Shown in pieces: positions 28,356 to 36,892 of a stretch of DNA of 64,000 bases. Position 1 is the stretch's first letter, and every line of letters begins with the position of its first letter. A program made the position numbers and the translations under genes. Below the pieces are notes generated by a model. It saw only the letters and a program-made list of their open reading frames with translations. It searched no databases and was not told the origin of the DNA. Source of the stretch: Devosia sp. SL43 (lineage in GTDB: Bacteria > Pseudomonadota > Alphaproteobacteria > Rhizobiales > Devosiaceae); assembly GCF_021729885.1 (NCBI RefSeq), contig NZ_CP063401.1, positions 1,364,001 to 1,428,000 of the forward strand. Reading direction: 5' to 3'.

Positions 28356-28371
28356 TTGACCAACTGGTCAA
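28356..28371. promoter_or_regulatory. RutR-type palindromic operator (TTGACCA-N2-TGGTCAA)
   Basis: TTGACCAACTGGTCAA is a perfect 7-bp inverted repeat with a 2-nt spacer, identical to the consensus published for E. coli RutR (TetR family, uracil-responsive). It overlaps a possible -35 (TTGACC at 28356-28361) with a weak -10 (TAGCTT) 17 nt further on. The next gene is cpdB. No rutR-like gene is in the window. Confidence 0.55.
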
Positions 28372-28537
28372 AAACTCCTAGCTTCGCTCGCGGCCGTCAT
28401 TCCAGCGTCACCTGCCGGCGGCATGAGCAACAGCGCTCCGTGAGGAGTGTTACGCGGCGGGGCTAAGCCCCGTGTCCGGGAGCGCGGCGCCCCCGGATGT
28501 TCAGTTCAGCAAAATGAACGCCTCAGGGAGACGATCA
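28372..28537 (+). other. Structured leader of cpdB
   Basis: Two GC hairpins occur here: CGGGGC-TAA-GCCCCG (28458-28472) and TCCGGG...CCCGGA (28475-28497). They lie 40-80 nt before the start. Nothing matches a riboswitch I can name. Confidence 0.4.
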
Positions 28538-30514
28538 ATGAATTTCCTGCCAAAGATTTCTCGACGGACTTTTCTGGCCGGGTCGGCCAGTGTTGGAGCC
28601 ATGGCCGCCATGCATCCTTTTGCCACTATGGCGCAGGCGAACCAGGCGCATTTGCGCATTATCGAGACCACCGACCTGCATGTCGCGGTCTTCGCTTATG
28701 ACTATTATGCCGACGCCCCCAACGACACGATGGGTCTCGCCCGTACTGCCTCGCTGATCGAGGCCATCCGCGCCGAGGCCGGCAATTCGATGCTGATCGA
28801 CAATGGCGACATCATTCAGGGCAACCCGATGGGCGACTACATCGCCTATGAGAAGGGCCTCGACGGCAACGTCCATCCCATCATATCAGCCATGAACACC
28901 CTGGGCTATGAAGCCGCGACGCTGGGCAATCACGAGTTCAACTACGGCCTCGAATACCTCGACAAGGCCCTGGCCGGTGCCGAATTTCCCTTCGTCTCCG
29001 CCAACCTGGTCAAGGGTGAGCTGGCCGCCGATCCGCTCAGCGACACCACCTATATCAAGCCCTACCTGATCGTCGAAAAGGAACTGACCGACGGTTCAGG
29101 CGCCACCAAGACCATCAAGATCGGCCTGATCGGCTTCCTGCCGCCGCAGATTATGACCTGGGATTCGACCCACCTGCTGGGCAAGGTCAACACTCGCGAT
29201 ATCGTCGAGACGGCCACGGCCTATGTGCCTCGGATGAAGGAAGAAGGCGCCGAGCTGATCATCGCCTTGTCGCATTCGGGCATTGCCGCCGATCAGACCA
29301 CCGGCGCCGAGAATGCCTCGCTGCAACTGGCTGCCGTCGAAGGCATTGATGTCGTGGTGACCGGTCATCAGCATCTGGTGTTCCCCGGCCCCGACTACGA
29401 GGGCGTCGAAGGCGCCGATATCGAAGCCGGTACGCTGAGCGGCAAGCCAGCCGTGATGGCCGGCTTCTGGGGCTCGCATATGGGCCTGATCGACCTGCTG
29501 CTCGAGCAGGATGCCGACGGCAAGTGGACCATCGCCTCGCATACGTCGGAAGCCCGTCCCATCTCCGAGCGGGTCGACGGCAAGGTCAATGCGCTGGTCG
29601 AGGACGAGGCCGAGGTGACTGCCGCCGCCGACGCCGATCACAAGGAAACCATCGAATATATCCGTCGTCCGGTCGGCGAGACCTCGGCGCCGCTCTATTC
29701 GTACTTCGCGCTTGTCGCCGATGATCCGTCGGTGCAGATCGTGAGCCAGGCGCAGACCTGGTACATCGCCCAGATGATGAAGGGCACCGAATGGGAAAGC
29801 CTGCCCATCCTGTCGGCGGCAGCCCCGTTCAAAGCTGGCGGTCGTGGCGGTCCGGACTATTATACCGATGTCCCCGTAGGCCCGGTGGCGATCAAGAATG
29901 TCGCCGACCTCTACCTCTATCCCAACACCATCCAGGCGGTGAAAATCACCGGCGCGGATGTGAAGAACTGGCTCGAACGCTCGGCCGGCATTTTCAATCA
30001 GGTCGAGAAGGGTGCTGTCGACGCCGAGCTGATCAACCCCGATTTCCCGTCCTACAATTTCGACGTGATCGACGGGGTGACCTACAAGATTGACCTCACC
30101 CAGCCTTCCAAGTACTCGTCCGACGGCAAGGAAGAGCCGAACCCGGACGCCAACCGCATCATCGACCTGATGTTTGACGGCGCGCCGATCGATCCGGCGG
30201 CAGAGTTCATCGTGGCGTCCAACAACTACCGCGCTGGCGGCGGCGGCACGTTCCCCGGCATCGGGCCGGACGTGATCGTGTTCAAGGGGCCCGACACCAA
30301 CCGCGACCTGATCGTGCGCTTCATCGTCGAGAACGGCACGATCAACCCGTCGGCCGACAGCAACTGGTCGCTGGCCCCGATCGGCGACACGACCGTGCTG
30401 TTCGCCACCGGCCCCAAGGCGTCCGAGTATGTGGACGATGTCACGGCGGTCAAGCTCGAGGCGACCGGCGAGACCAATGCCGACGGCTTCGGGCTCTATC
30501 GCATCACGCTCTGA
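28538..30514 (+). CDS. cpdB: 2',3'-cyclic-nucleotide 2'-phosphodiesterase/3'-nucleotidase, Tat-exported
   Basis: A 658-residue protein. The N-terminus has a twin-arginine signal ([19 protein letters not shown]). The metallophosphoesterase domain shows the metal-binding [34 protein letters not shown] and VVTGHQH motifs. The C-terminal 5'-nucleotidase domain contains [15 protein letters not shown] and [13 protein letters not shown] for substrate binding. It releases nucleosides from 2',3'-cyclic nucleotides and 3'-nucleotides in the periplasm. The ATG at 28538 ([10 protein letters not shown]) has CAGGGAG upstream. RNase T2 downstream would supply its substrates. Confidence 0.9.
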   Translation: MNFLPKISRRTFLAGSASVGAMAAMHPFATMAQANQAHLRIIETTDLHVAVFAYDYYADAPNDTMGLARTASLIEAIRAEAGNSMLIDNGDIIQGNPMGDYIAYEKGLDGNVHPIISAMNTLGYEAATLGNHEFNYGLEYLDKALAGAEFPFVSANLVKGELAADPLSDTTYIKPYLIVEKELTDGSGATKTIKIGLIGFLPPQIMTWDSTHLLGKVNTRDIVETATAYVPRMKEEGAELIIALSHSGIAADQTTGAENASLQLAAVEGIDVVVTGHQHLVFPGPDYEGVEGADIEAGTLSGKPAVMAGFWGSHMGLIDLLLEQDADGKWTIASHTSEARPISERVDGKVNALVEDEAEVTAAADADHKETIEYIRRPVGETSAPLYSYFALVADDPSVQIVSQAQTWYIAQMMKGTEWESLPILSAAAPFKAGGRGGPDYYTDVPVGPVAIKNVADLYLYPNTIQAVKITGADVKNWLERSAGIFNQVEKGAVDAELINPDFPSYNFDVIDGVTYKIDLTQPSKYSSDGKEEPNPDANRIIDLMFDGAPIDPAAEFIVASNNYRAGGGGTFPGIGPDVIVFKGPDTNRDLIVRFIVENGTINPSADSNWSLAPIGDTTVLFATGPKASEYVDDVTAVKLEATGETNADGFGLYRITL

Positions 30515-30534
30515 CGTGTAAGCTGAGGACTGTG

Positions 30535-30558
30535 TGAGGGGGCCTGACGGCTCCCTCA
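30535..30558 (+). terminator. Hairpin terminator or attenuator between cpdB and RNase T2
   Basis: TGAGGGGGCC / GGCTCCCTCA (10 bp, one G-U) with a TGAC loop, followed by TTGTTT. It may limit read-through from cpdB into the RNase gene. Confidence 0.7.
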
Positions 30559-30574
30559 TTGTTTGGAGGGTGGT

Positions 30575-31561
30575 ATGCGGCGACTTCTGGCTCTGGCGAT
30601 GCTTGCGCTGTCGACCCTGCCCGCCCATGCCGAAGTGCCGCTGACGGGCTACTTTACCGCCACCAAGGCCTGCCCGGCATTCCAGTCGATCAGCCGGGAA
30701 ACCAATCCGGGCAATATCCAGATCCGTCCCGGCACGGCCTATGACCTGGTCGCCGGCAACACCGCCAACCCGACGCATCTGTGGATCGTGGTGCCTGGCG
30801 CATCGCCGGAGCGACGCTGGGTGGCAGTCGATTGCGGGACGCGGGCGACCGATGCCGAGGGACAGATCGCCGAGCCACCACCGCCCGCCCCTGCCCCGAC
30901 CTATCGCGGTACGCAGTATATCCTTGCTATCAACTGGCAGCCGGCTTTCTGCGAGACGGTTTCCGGCAAGCCTGAATGCGAGCGGCAGACCGAGCGCAGT
31001 TTCGAGGCGATGCATTTTGCCCTGCACGGATTGTGGCCGCAGCCGCGCAGCAACCAATTCTGCGGCGTGTTGGAGGATGATCGCTGGGCCAGCGAGAATG
31101 GCCGCTGGCGCAGCCTGCCGGAGGTGCGGTTATCGCCTGAGCTGCGGGCAGAACTAAACGAGGTCATGCCCGGCACGCTGTCGGCGCTCGACCGGCATGA
31201 ATGGACCAAGCATGGCACCTGCTACGGCACGTCGGCGGAGGAGTATTATCGCGACGCCACTGACCTGATGCTGGCGCTCAATACCTCTGAAGTGGTGGAC
31301 CTGTTCGCCAGCAATATCGGCCGCAAGATCACGCTGCGGCAGGTTCGTGATGCCTTCGATCAGGCTTTCGGACCGGGCGCCGGCGAGCGCGTGCGCATGG
31401 AATGCGAACCGGATGGCAACCGGACCATCATCACTGAACTCACGATCGGGCTGACCGGGACGATCGATGGGCCAGACGATCTTGCGACACTCATCGCGGC
31501 AGCAGGTCCGACCGAGGGCGGCTGCGCATCGGGCATGGTCGACCCGGTCGGGCTGCGCTGA
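30575..31561 (+). CDS. Ribonuclease T2 family protein, secreted
   Basis: A 328-residue protein with a signal peptide ([19 protein letters not shown]). An N-terminal extension of about 90 residues with a Pro-rich linker precedes the RNase T2 domain, which has both conserved active-site segments: [13 protein letters not shown] (CAS I) and [13 protein letters not shown] (CAS II). It cleaves RNA through 2',3'-cyclic phosphate intermediates, the substrate of CpdB encoded just upstream. ATG at 30575 follows GGAGGG. Outer location (periplasm or medium) is inferred from the signal peptide. Confidence 0.92.
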   Translation: MRRLLALAMLALSTLPAHAEVPLTGYFTATKACPAFQSISRETNPGNIQIRPGTAYDLVAGNTANPTHLWIVVPGASPERRWVAVDCGTRATDAEGQIAEPPPPAPAPTYRGTQYILAINWQPAFCETVSGKPECERQTERSFEAMHFALHGLWPQPRSNQFCGVLEDDRWASENGRWRSLPEVRLSPELRAELNEVMPGTLSALDRHEWTKHGTCYGTSAEEYYRDATDLMLALNTSEVVDLFASNIGRKITLRQVRDAFDQAFGPGAGERVRMECEPDGNRTIITELTIGLTGTIDGPDDLATLIAAAGPTEGGCASGMVDPVGLR

Positions 31562-31573
31562 GCTGAGCTACAT

Positions 31574-31706
31574 TTGTGCCACGCCCTCGTGGTTCGAGGC
31601 TCGCAAGAGCTCGCACCTCACCATGAGGGCTACTGGGAACACGTGCATCAACAGTCCTCATGGTGAGGTGCGCTTCTTCAGCGCCTCGAACCACGAGGGC
31701 GCGGCA
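31574..31706. repeat. Dispersed palindromic repeat, copy A (about 130 bp)
   Basis: Starts TTGTGCCACGCCCTCGTGG and ends with the complementary CCACGAGGGCGCGGCA. The inner arms CGCACCTCACCATGAGG and CCTCATGGTGAGGTGCG are also complementary. A second copy lies at 59996-60126. It sits between two convergent genes and stops 3 nt before the ohrR stop codon. Confidence 0.75.
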
Positions 31707-31708
31707 CT

Positions 31709-32152
31709 TCAATTACTGGCATCCAACCGCTGGCGCAGCAGGTGCAGGCTTTGGCGGAGGGTGGCAGCGTCTTCCGGCTCGCCGCCCAGCGCCTGGCCAA
31801 CGGCCAGCGGCACGGCAAGCGCCTTGGCGCGCAGGCCCCTGCCCTCTTCGGTGAGGAAGATGCGGACCTGGCGCTCATCCTCCTCATCACGCTGCCGTCG
31901 CACCAATCCGCGCGCCTCCAGGCGCTTGAGCAGCGGCGTGATGGTGCCCGAATCGAGGAACAATTTGTCCCCCAGCGCCTTTACCGTGAGACCGTCGGCT
32001 TCCCAGAGCACCAGGAACACCAGGTATTGCGGATAGGTGAGCCCCAAAGCGTCGAGGCGCGGCTTGTAGAAGCGCGTGAAGGCGTGGCCCGCAGCGTAGA
32101 CCGCGAAGCACAGCATGGAATCGAGTTGCAGCGGATCAGCCGTCTTGGCCAT
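31709..32152 (-). CDS. ohrR: Organic-hydroperoxide-sensing MarR-family repressor
   Basis: A 147-residue winged-helix MarR protein. It has the OhrR N-terminal pattern [18 protein letters not shown] with the peroxide-sensing Cys at residue 15, [18 protein letters not shown], and the recognition-helix [19 protein letters not shown]. Oxidation of the Cys releases the repressor. The start at 32152 was chosen because GGAAG lies 6 nt upstream; ATG at 32158 is an alternative. It is divergent from ohr with an operator between them. Confidence 0.92.
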   Translation of the reverse strand: MAKTADPLQLDSMLCFAVYAAGHAFTRFYKPRLDALGLTYPQYLVFLVLWEADGLTVKALGDKLFLDSGTITPLLKRLEARGLVRRQRDEEDERQVRIFLTEEGRGLRAKALAVPLAVGQALGGEPEDAATLRQSLHLLRQRLDASN

Positions 32153-32202
32153 GGGCATCTTCCATCCTGAGAACAAAATCATCGTAGCACGCATTTTTTC
32201 GA

Positions 32203-32231
32203 TTGCACACAATTTAATTGTACGCTATTGA
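32203..32231 (+). promoter_or_regulatory. ohr promoter with overlapping OhrR operator
   Basis: -35 TTGCAC (32203-32208), 17-nt spacer, -10 TATTGA (32226-32231). The spacer begins with the perfect palindrome ACAATT-T-AATTGT (32209-32221), close to known OhrR sites (TACAATT-AATTGT type). Repressor binding here would block polymerase access to the ohr promoter and also face the ohrR start. Confidence 0.75.
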
Positions 32232-32264
32232 ACGGCCGCCAACTTGATAACCAAGGAGTTTCCG

Positions 32265-32705
32265 ATGTCCTCGATCAAAGCCGCGGTCTATACCGCCCAC
32301 GCTCACACCACCGGTGGCCGCACCGGCACCAGCGCGACCGATGACGGCCGCCTGTCGGTGACGCTCGACACCCCCAAGGAAATGGGCGGCAATGGCGGCC
32401 CGGGCACCAATCCGGAGCAGCTTTTCGCGGCCGGCTACTCGGCTTGCTTCCTCGGCGCCATCAAGGCCGTCGCGCGCGGCGACAAGATCAAGGTGCCAGA
32501 CGAAACCACCATCGACGCATCGGTGTCCTTCGGCGAGAACGCCAATGAAGGCGCCCACGGCTTCAACATCGCGGTCGAGCTCAAGGTGACGCTGCCCGGC
32601 TTCTCCAAGGAAGACGCCGAGGCGCTGGTCCACAAGGCGCATGGCGTTTGCCCCTATTCCAATGCAACGCGCGGCAATGTCGATGTGAAGCTCACCATCG
32701 CCTGA
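32265..32705 (+). CDS. ohr: Organic hydroperoxide resistance protein (peroxidase)
   Basis: A 146-residue OsmC/Ohr-fold thiol peroxidase with both catalytic cysteines: GYSACFLGA (peroxidatic) and GVCPYSNATRGN (resolving). The start MSSIKAAVYTAHA has AAGGAG 6 nt upstream. It reduces organic hydroperoxides with lipoyl-protein reductants. It is controlled by the divergent ohrR through the palindrome in its promoter. Confidence 0.96.
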   Translation: MSSIKAAVYTAHAHTTGGRTGTSATDDGRLSVTLDTPKEMGGNGGPGTNPEQLFAAGYSACFLGAIKAVARGDKIKVPDETTIDASVSFGENANEGAHGFNIAVELKVTLPGFSKEDAEALVHKAHGVCPYSNATRGNVDVKLTIA

Positions 32706-32728
32706 ATGTTTCATTAACCATATTTGCA

Positions 32729-32756
32729 CGGCCGCCGGCGCAAGCGCCGGCGGCCG
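32729..32756. terminator. 13-bp perfect GC hairpin after ohr
   Basis: CGGCCGCCGGCGC pairs with GCGCCGGCGGCCG around an AA centre. No T-run follows (TAACGTTTG), so it is either a Rho-independent-like terminator of weak type or a simple palindrome. Confidence 0.55.
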
Positions 32757-32810
32757 TAACGTTTGTCGATCAGGCTGCGAATGACGGGGAGATCGTCTCC
32801 CGAGTGCGCC

Positions 32811-33044
32811 ATGGCCATCAGCAGCGACTATCCCAAGCCGATCACCGTCAACGGCTATGTCTGCCGCAATTGCGACGACGTCTCGAAAGCCAAGAGATTC
32901 GAGGACCCGGCGGCCAAGGCTGGCGCGGAGACGCCAATAGCGACGGATGCCGTCTCGTTCGGCGGCTCACTGGCCGGTCGGCGCACTGTTGCAGCAGCGG
33001 CTCAGGCCGAGCCACTCCGCCTGACACTGGATCGCTACGCGTAG
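32811..33044 (+). CDS. Small cysteine-containing hypothetical protein
   Basis: A 77-residue protein beginning MAISSDYPKPITVNGYVCRNCDDVSKAKRF. This N-terminus resembles short Rhizobiales proteins with a VNGYxCxNCxDV motif that I recall as unannotated. The CxxC pair could bind metal or be redox active. No strong ribosome-binding site is near the ATG, so confidence is moderate. It sits between ohr and the ABC ATPase. Confidence 0.5.
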   Translation: MAISSDYPKPITVNGYVCRNCDDVSKAKRFEDPAAKAGAETPIATDAVSFGGSLAGRRTVAAAAQAEPLRLTLDRYA

Positions 33045-33133
33045 CGTCACTGCGGCGAAATCTTAACGCTGTCGATTCATGCGCGTGTAAGGGCTGCGCG
33101 ATAGGCTTTGGCGCTTTCTTCCGGAGCGACGCC

Positions 33134-33877
33134 ATGACCGCCCCTGCCCTCGCCATCACCAATCTCGCCAAGAGCTTTGACCGCAGGGTGGTCGATAATC
33201 TGGACCTGACGGTACGGGCGGGCGAATTCTACGCCCTGCTCGGGCCCAATGGAGCTGGCAAGACCACCATCCTGCGCATGGTCGCCGGCCTGCTGCAGCC
33301 GGATCAGGGCGGCATTTCGATCTTCGGCATCGACGCGCGGCGCGACCCCATCGCCGCCAAGCGCATCGTCGCCTGGGTGTCGGACGAGCCCATGGTCTAT
33401 GACCGGCTGACGCCGCTGGAATATCTCGAATTCGTTGCCGGTCTCTGGCAGATCGATATGCGCACCGCCGAGGCCAAGGCCAATGAGCTGATCGACTGGC
33501 TCGGCCTGCGACCGCACGCCAACGAACTCTGCGGCGGTTTTTCCAAGGGCATGCTGCAGAAGGTGGCGCTGGCCGGGGCGCTGGTGCATGACCCCAGGCT
33601 GATCATTCTCGACGAGCCCCTGACCGGGCTCGATGCGGGCTCGGCCCGCCAAGTAAAGGATGTGCTGCTGGGCAAGGTCCGCGATGGCGTCACCGTCATC
33701 ATGACCACCCACATTCTCGAGGTGGCCGAGCGCATGGCCGAGCGCATCGGCGTCATCGCCAACGGTCGACTGATCGCCGAAGGGACGCTGGCCGAGCTGC
33801 GGACGCGGATCGGACGGGAATCGAGCCTGGAAGACATCTTTCTCGATCTTGTGGCACAGAGCGCGGAAGCGGCATGA
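33134..33877 (+). CDS. ABC transporter ATP-binding protein
   Basis: A 247-residue ATPase with Walker A (LLGPNGAGKTTILRMV), a divergent signature (LCGGFSKGMLQKVALA in place of LSGGQ), Walker B (RLIILDEPLTGLDAGS) and the H-loop His (IMTTHILEVAERM). The pattern is that of CcmA/ABC-2 type exporters. GGAG precedes the ATG at 33134. It overlaps the permease gene by 4 nt (ATGA). The substrate is unknown. Confidence 0.92.
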   Translation: MTAPALAITNLAKSFDRRVVDNLDLTVRAGEFYALLGPNGAGKTTILRMVAGLLQPDQGGISIFGIDARRDPIAAKRIVAWVSDEPMVYDRLTPLEYLEFVAGLWQIDMRTAEAKANELIDWLGLRPHANELCGGFSKGMLQKVALAGALVHDPRLIILDEPLTGLDAGSARQVKDVLLGKVRDGVTVIMTTHILEVAERMAERIGVIANGRLIAEGTLAELRTRIGRESSLEDIFLDLVAQSAEAA

Positions 33878-35493
33878 GCCTGGCCCCGACCTCGACCCTC
33901 TGGTTCGCCCGGCACGAGCTGACGCTCGCCTGGCGAGAAGTCGTCGCCATGCTGACCGGCGGCAGCCGCAATCGTGGCATCGGGATCGTCATCTTCATCG
34001 CTGTCGTCACGCTGGTGTTGCACCTGATGGCCTTTGGCCTGGTGCGCAACTGGGCCTCCGGCGGCATCCAGTCCGATGCCGGAAGCCTGGTGATGCTCAC
34101 GGGCACGGGCATGCTGTTCTGGACCGTGATGCTGTCGCAGGCGCTGGAGGCAGTCACGCGGGTCTACTATGGCCGCTCCGATCTTGACCTTGTTCTGTCG
34201 TCCCCTGCCTCGTCGCGACGGCTGTTCGCCGTGCGCACCGGCTCGGTCGCGCTGACCAGTATTGTCTTCACCGGCCTGCTCGCCAGTCCTCTGATCAACA
34301 TGCTGGCTTTGTTCGACGGACAGCGGTGGTTCGCCGCCTATGGCGTGGTGGTCGCGATGGGCGCCATTTCGACCGCCATTTCGGTGGCTGTCACCATGTT
34401 GCTGTTCAAGCTGGTCGGCCCGCGCCAGACACGGTTCATCTCCCAGATCGTTGCCGGCATTGTCGGCGCCGGCTTCGTCATCGGCGTGCAGGGCGCGGCC
34501 ATCCTCTACTATGGCGACATGTCGCGGTTCACGCTGTTCCAGTCGCAGGCCGTAATAGACGCTGCGCCGGGCATCGATAGCGGCTTCTGGCTGCCCGCCA
34601 AGGCGGCAATGGGTGACCTGAATGCATTGGCCATCGTCCTCGCCATCGGCCTTGGCGCGCTGCTGGTGGCCATCGTGGCATCAGCATCAAGCTATGGTCG
34701 CCTGGCCATCTCGGCGGCAGGGCTCAACCACGTGGCCAGCCAGCGCCGGCCATCGGCTCGACGCTTCCATCCGGCCTCGCAACGGCAGGTGCTGCGGCTC
34801 AAGGAATGGCGGCTGTTGCAGCGGGATCCGTGGCTGCTGTCGCAGACGCTGATGCAGATCCTCTATCTCGTACCGCCAGCCTTGCTGTTGTGGATGAACT
34901 TCGGCAACAGCGCCGGAGCCTTCGTGGTGGTTGTGCCGGTTCTGGTCATGGCCGCGGGTCAACTCGCCGGCGGTCTCGCCTGGCTCGCCATTTCAGGCGA
35001 GGACGCGCACGACCTGGTAGTCACGGCACCTGTCGCGCCACGCTCGGTGCTGATCGCAAAGATCGAAGCGGTGCTCACGGTCATCGCGATCGTCCTCACA
35101 CCGCTGCTGTTGCTGATGGCGATCAGTTCGCCAGGCGCCGCGCTCGTCACAGCCTTATGCGCCGCCTTGTCGGCCGGCTCGGCGACCGCGATCCAGCTGT
35201 GGTTCCGTGTCGTCGCCAAGCGGAGCATGTTCCGCCGCCGCCAGGTCGCCTCCCGCGCCGCCACGCTGAGCGAGGCCTTTGCCTCGATCATGTGGGCCGG
35301 CACGGGTGCGCTGTTGGCATCCGGCTCGTGGCTGGCCATCGGCCCTGCAGTGATCGCCATGCTGGTTATCGGCCTCGCGCGATTGCTCGCCCCGCGCCGC
35401 GCGCGAACTGCGCTTGCCCAAGATCTGCCCTTGGCTTGCCCAAGATCTGCCCTTGCGCGTAAACGTCAGCCATCACGAGGCTTCCATGACTGA
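33874..35493 (+). CDS. ABC-2-like exporter permease
   Basis: A 539-residue membrane protein with about 12 hydrophobic segments, from NRGIGIVIFIAVVTLVLHLM to the C-terminal LASGSWLAIGPAVIAMLVIGLARLL. It is coupled to the ATPase gene by an ATGA overlap, so the two form one transporter. The last 25 residues (AQDLPLACPRSALARKRQ...) are encoded through a 22-bp tandem duplication (35412-35455), and the gene overlaps the GNAT gene by 8 nt, so the C-terminus is probably recent and may not be the ancestral one. Confidence 0.82.
   Translation: MSLAPTSTLWFARHELTLAWREVVAMLTGGSRNRGIGIVIFIAVVTLVLHLMAFGLVRNWASGGIQSDAGSLVMLTGTGMLFWTVMLSQALEAVTRVYYGRSDLDLVLSSPASSRRLFAVRTGSVALTSIVFTGLLASPLINMLALFDGQRWFAAYGVVVAMGAISTAISVAVTMLLFKLVGPRQTRFISQIVAGIVGAGFVIGVQGAAILYYGDMSRFTLFQSQAVIDAAPGIDSGFWLPAKAAMGDLNALAIVLAIGLGALLVAIVASASSYGRLAISAAGLNHVASQRRPSARRFHPASQRQVLRLKEWRLLQRDPWLLSQTLMQILYLVPPALLLWMNFGNSAGAFVVVVPVLVMAAGQLAGGLAWLAISGEDAHDLVVTAPVAPRSVLIAKIEAVLTVIAIVLTPLLLLMAISSPGAALVTALCAALSAGSATAIQLWFRVVAKRSMFRRRQVASRAATLSEAFASIMWAGTGALLASGSWLAIGPAVIAMLVIGLARLLAPRRARTALAQDLPLACPRSALARKRQPSRGFHD
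35412..35455. repeat. Perfect 22-bp tandem duplication at the permease/GNAT junction
   Basis: The 22-mer beginning GCTTGCCCAAGATCTG occurs twice back to back (35412-35433 and 35434-35455). Because 22 is not a multiple of 3, one copy fewer would put the permease in the same frame as the GNAT gene with no stop between them. The duplication thus separates the two reading frames. Confidence 0.9.
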
Positions 35494-35953
35494 CCTGACC
35501 TTTCGCGACGCCACGCCCGCCGATATCGCCACTATCATCCAGCTCAGCCATGCTGGCGACGCGCGTGGGACAGATACGCCACCGCTTGATCCGGCAAGTC
35601 TCAGCGATCCACGGTATCGCGCTGCTTTCGATGAAATCACCGCCGATGCCAACCACCAGTTGGTCGTGGCAGAAAAGAACGGCGAAGTAGTCGGCACCAT
35701 TCAACTCAGCTTCATTCCGGGCATGCCCAATTTCGGCATGCGAAGGGGGATGCTGGAAAACGTCCATATCCGCGCCGACCAGCGCGGCACTGGCCTGGGT
35801 ACGCAGATGGTGCAATGGGCAATCGAGCGGTGCCGGGAGGAAGACTGCGGCGTGGTGCAGTTGACCTCGAACAAGCTCCGACTGGACGCCCACCGCTTCT
35901 ATGAGAAGCTCGGCTTCACCAAGAGCCACGAGGGCTTCAAGCTGAAGCTGTAG
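35486..35953 (+). CDS. GNAT family N-acetyltransferase
   Basis: A 155-residue GNAT protein: N-terminal TFRDATPADIATIIQLSHAG, acetyl-CoA-binding NVHIRADQRGTGLGTQMVQWAI (R/Q-x-x-G-x-G/A loop) and the C-terminal NKLRLDAHRFYEKLGFTKSHEGFKL. The acceptor is unknown. It starts inside the end of the ABC permease gene, so it may be translated by coupling. Confidence 0.88.
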   Translation: MTDLTFRDATPADIATIIQLSHAGDARGTDTPPLDPASLSDPRYRAAFDEITADANHQLVVAEKNGEVVGTIQLSFIPGMPNFGMRRGMLENVHIRADQRGTGLGTQMVQWAIERCREEDCGVVQLTSNKLRLDAHRFYEKLGFTKSHEGFKLKL

Positions 35954-35956
35954 GCA

Positions 35957-36130
35957 TCAGGTGAGCGCAGCGATCCCCAGGAACGCCAGCGCCAGCAGGA
36001 TGACGATGCCCGCCAGCATCAAACCAAAGACGAGCTTGGCCGCAAAGGCGGCACCTGCAGCCAGACCAGTAAAGCCCAGCGCACCGGAGACCAAGGCGAC
36101 GACGACGAGCAGAATGAGCAGCTTGAGCAT
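35957..36130 (-). CDS. DUF1328 small membrane protein (UPF0391-like)
   Basis: A 57-residue protein: MLKLLILLVVVALVSGALGF..., two hydrophobic helices separated by a short Gly/Ala turn (TGLAAGAAFAAKLVF), the standard DUF1328 shape (family usually 50-60 residues). It is found next to stress genes in many bacteria and has no known activity. Its stop is 3 nt past the GNAT stop on the other strand, so the genes converge. Confidence 0.82.
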   Translation of the reverse strand: MLKLLILLVVVALVSGALGFTGLAAGAAFAAKLVFGLMLAGIVILLALAFLGIAALT

Positions 36131-36248
36131 GGTGGTCTATCCTGACATTTCTTCAGGATAAACGCCGAGCACAGGCTGAGCGTTCCGCGATCACAGTATA
36201 GACGTCATATCTGTGCTAGAATGCGCACCAATCAGCAGGAGACGCCCC

Positions 36249-36554
36249 ATGGCAGAGACCGGCACCAAGCCCCGCACCAAGACCGTCCTCAAGCCCGCCA
36301 GACCGCCGCTGCACAAGGTTATCCTGGTCAATGACGATTTCACGCCGCGCGACTTCGTGGTGCGGCTGCTCAAGGCCGAGTTTCGCGTGCCCGAAGCGCA
36401 GGCCAACGTCATCATGCTGACGGCCCACACCAAGGGCGCGTGCGTGGTTGCCGTCTTCACCAAGGAAGTCGCCGAGGAGAAGGCCACGCGTGCCACTGAG
36501 GCGGCGCGCAATAAAGGCTATCCCCTGCTCTTCACCACCGAACCCGAGGAATGA
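36249..36554 (+). CDS. clpS: ATP-dependent protease adaptor ClpS (ClpS2-type)
   Basis: A 101-residue ClpS with the N-degron-binding core KVILVNDDFTPRDFVVRLL and the helix ending TAHTKGACVVAVFTKEVAEEKA. The sequence FTTEPEE at the C-terminus and the TAHTKGACVVAVFT segment match the ClpS2 paralogue of alphaproteobacteria rather than the canonical ClpS1. It delivers N-end-rule substrates to ClpAP. AGGAGA precedes the ATG. The clpA gene is not in the window. Confidence 0.92.
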   Translation: MAETGTKPRTKTVLKPARPPLHKVILVNDDFTPRDFVVRLLKAEFRVPEAQANVIMLTAHTKGACVVAVFTKEVAEEKATRATEAARNKGYPLLFTTEPEE

Positions 36555-36827
36555 TCAGGCGCGGGCGAAGCGCAGTTTAGACTTCTCCCGGCGCTTTTCC
36601 GCCTCGACTTCGCGGTCCTTGGGTGGTGCATTGGTCTCAAGCGACTTCAGCAGCTTGCGCAACACCTTCTCGATATCCTCCACGGCCTCGTGGAAGGCAG
36701 CTTCGTTGGCATGGGACGGCTGGGCAAAGCCGGAAATCTTGCGCACGAACTGCAAGGAAGCGTCGTGCATCTCGTTCACCGTGGCGGGCGGTTCAAAATT
36801 GAACAGCGGCTTGATGTTCCGGCACAT
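36555..36827 (-). CDS. DUF2277 domain protein
   Basis: A 90-residue protein covering DUF2277: starts MCRNIKPLFNFEPPATVNEM and contains QFVRKISGFAQPSHAN and NAPPKDREVEAEKRR. The function is unknown. The stop abuts the clpS stop (36554/36555), a convergent pair. Confidence 0.9.
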   Translation of the reverse strand: MCRNIKPLFNFEPPATVNEMHDASLQFVRKISGFAQPSHANEAAFHEAVEDIEKVLRKLLKSLETNAPPKDREVEAEKRREKSKLRFARA

Positions 36828-36892
36828 GGCAAATCTCCGACAGCAATGCCGTCATTCTGGCATCGCTTCGGCAATCGGCCAACCCTCTGCGG

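Noticed and set aside
29096..31057. 653-codon reading frame opposite cpdB and RNase T2
   Set aside because: Antisense to two well-supported genes with no recognisable domain.
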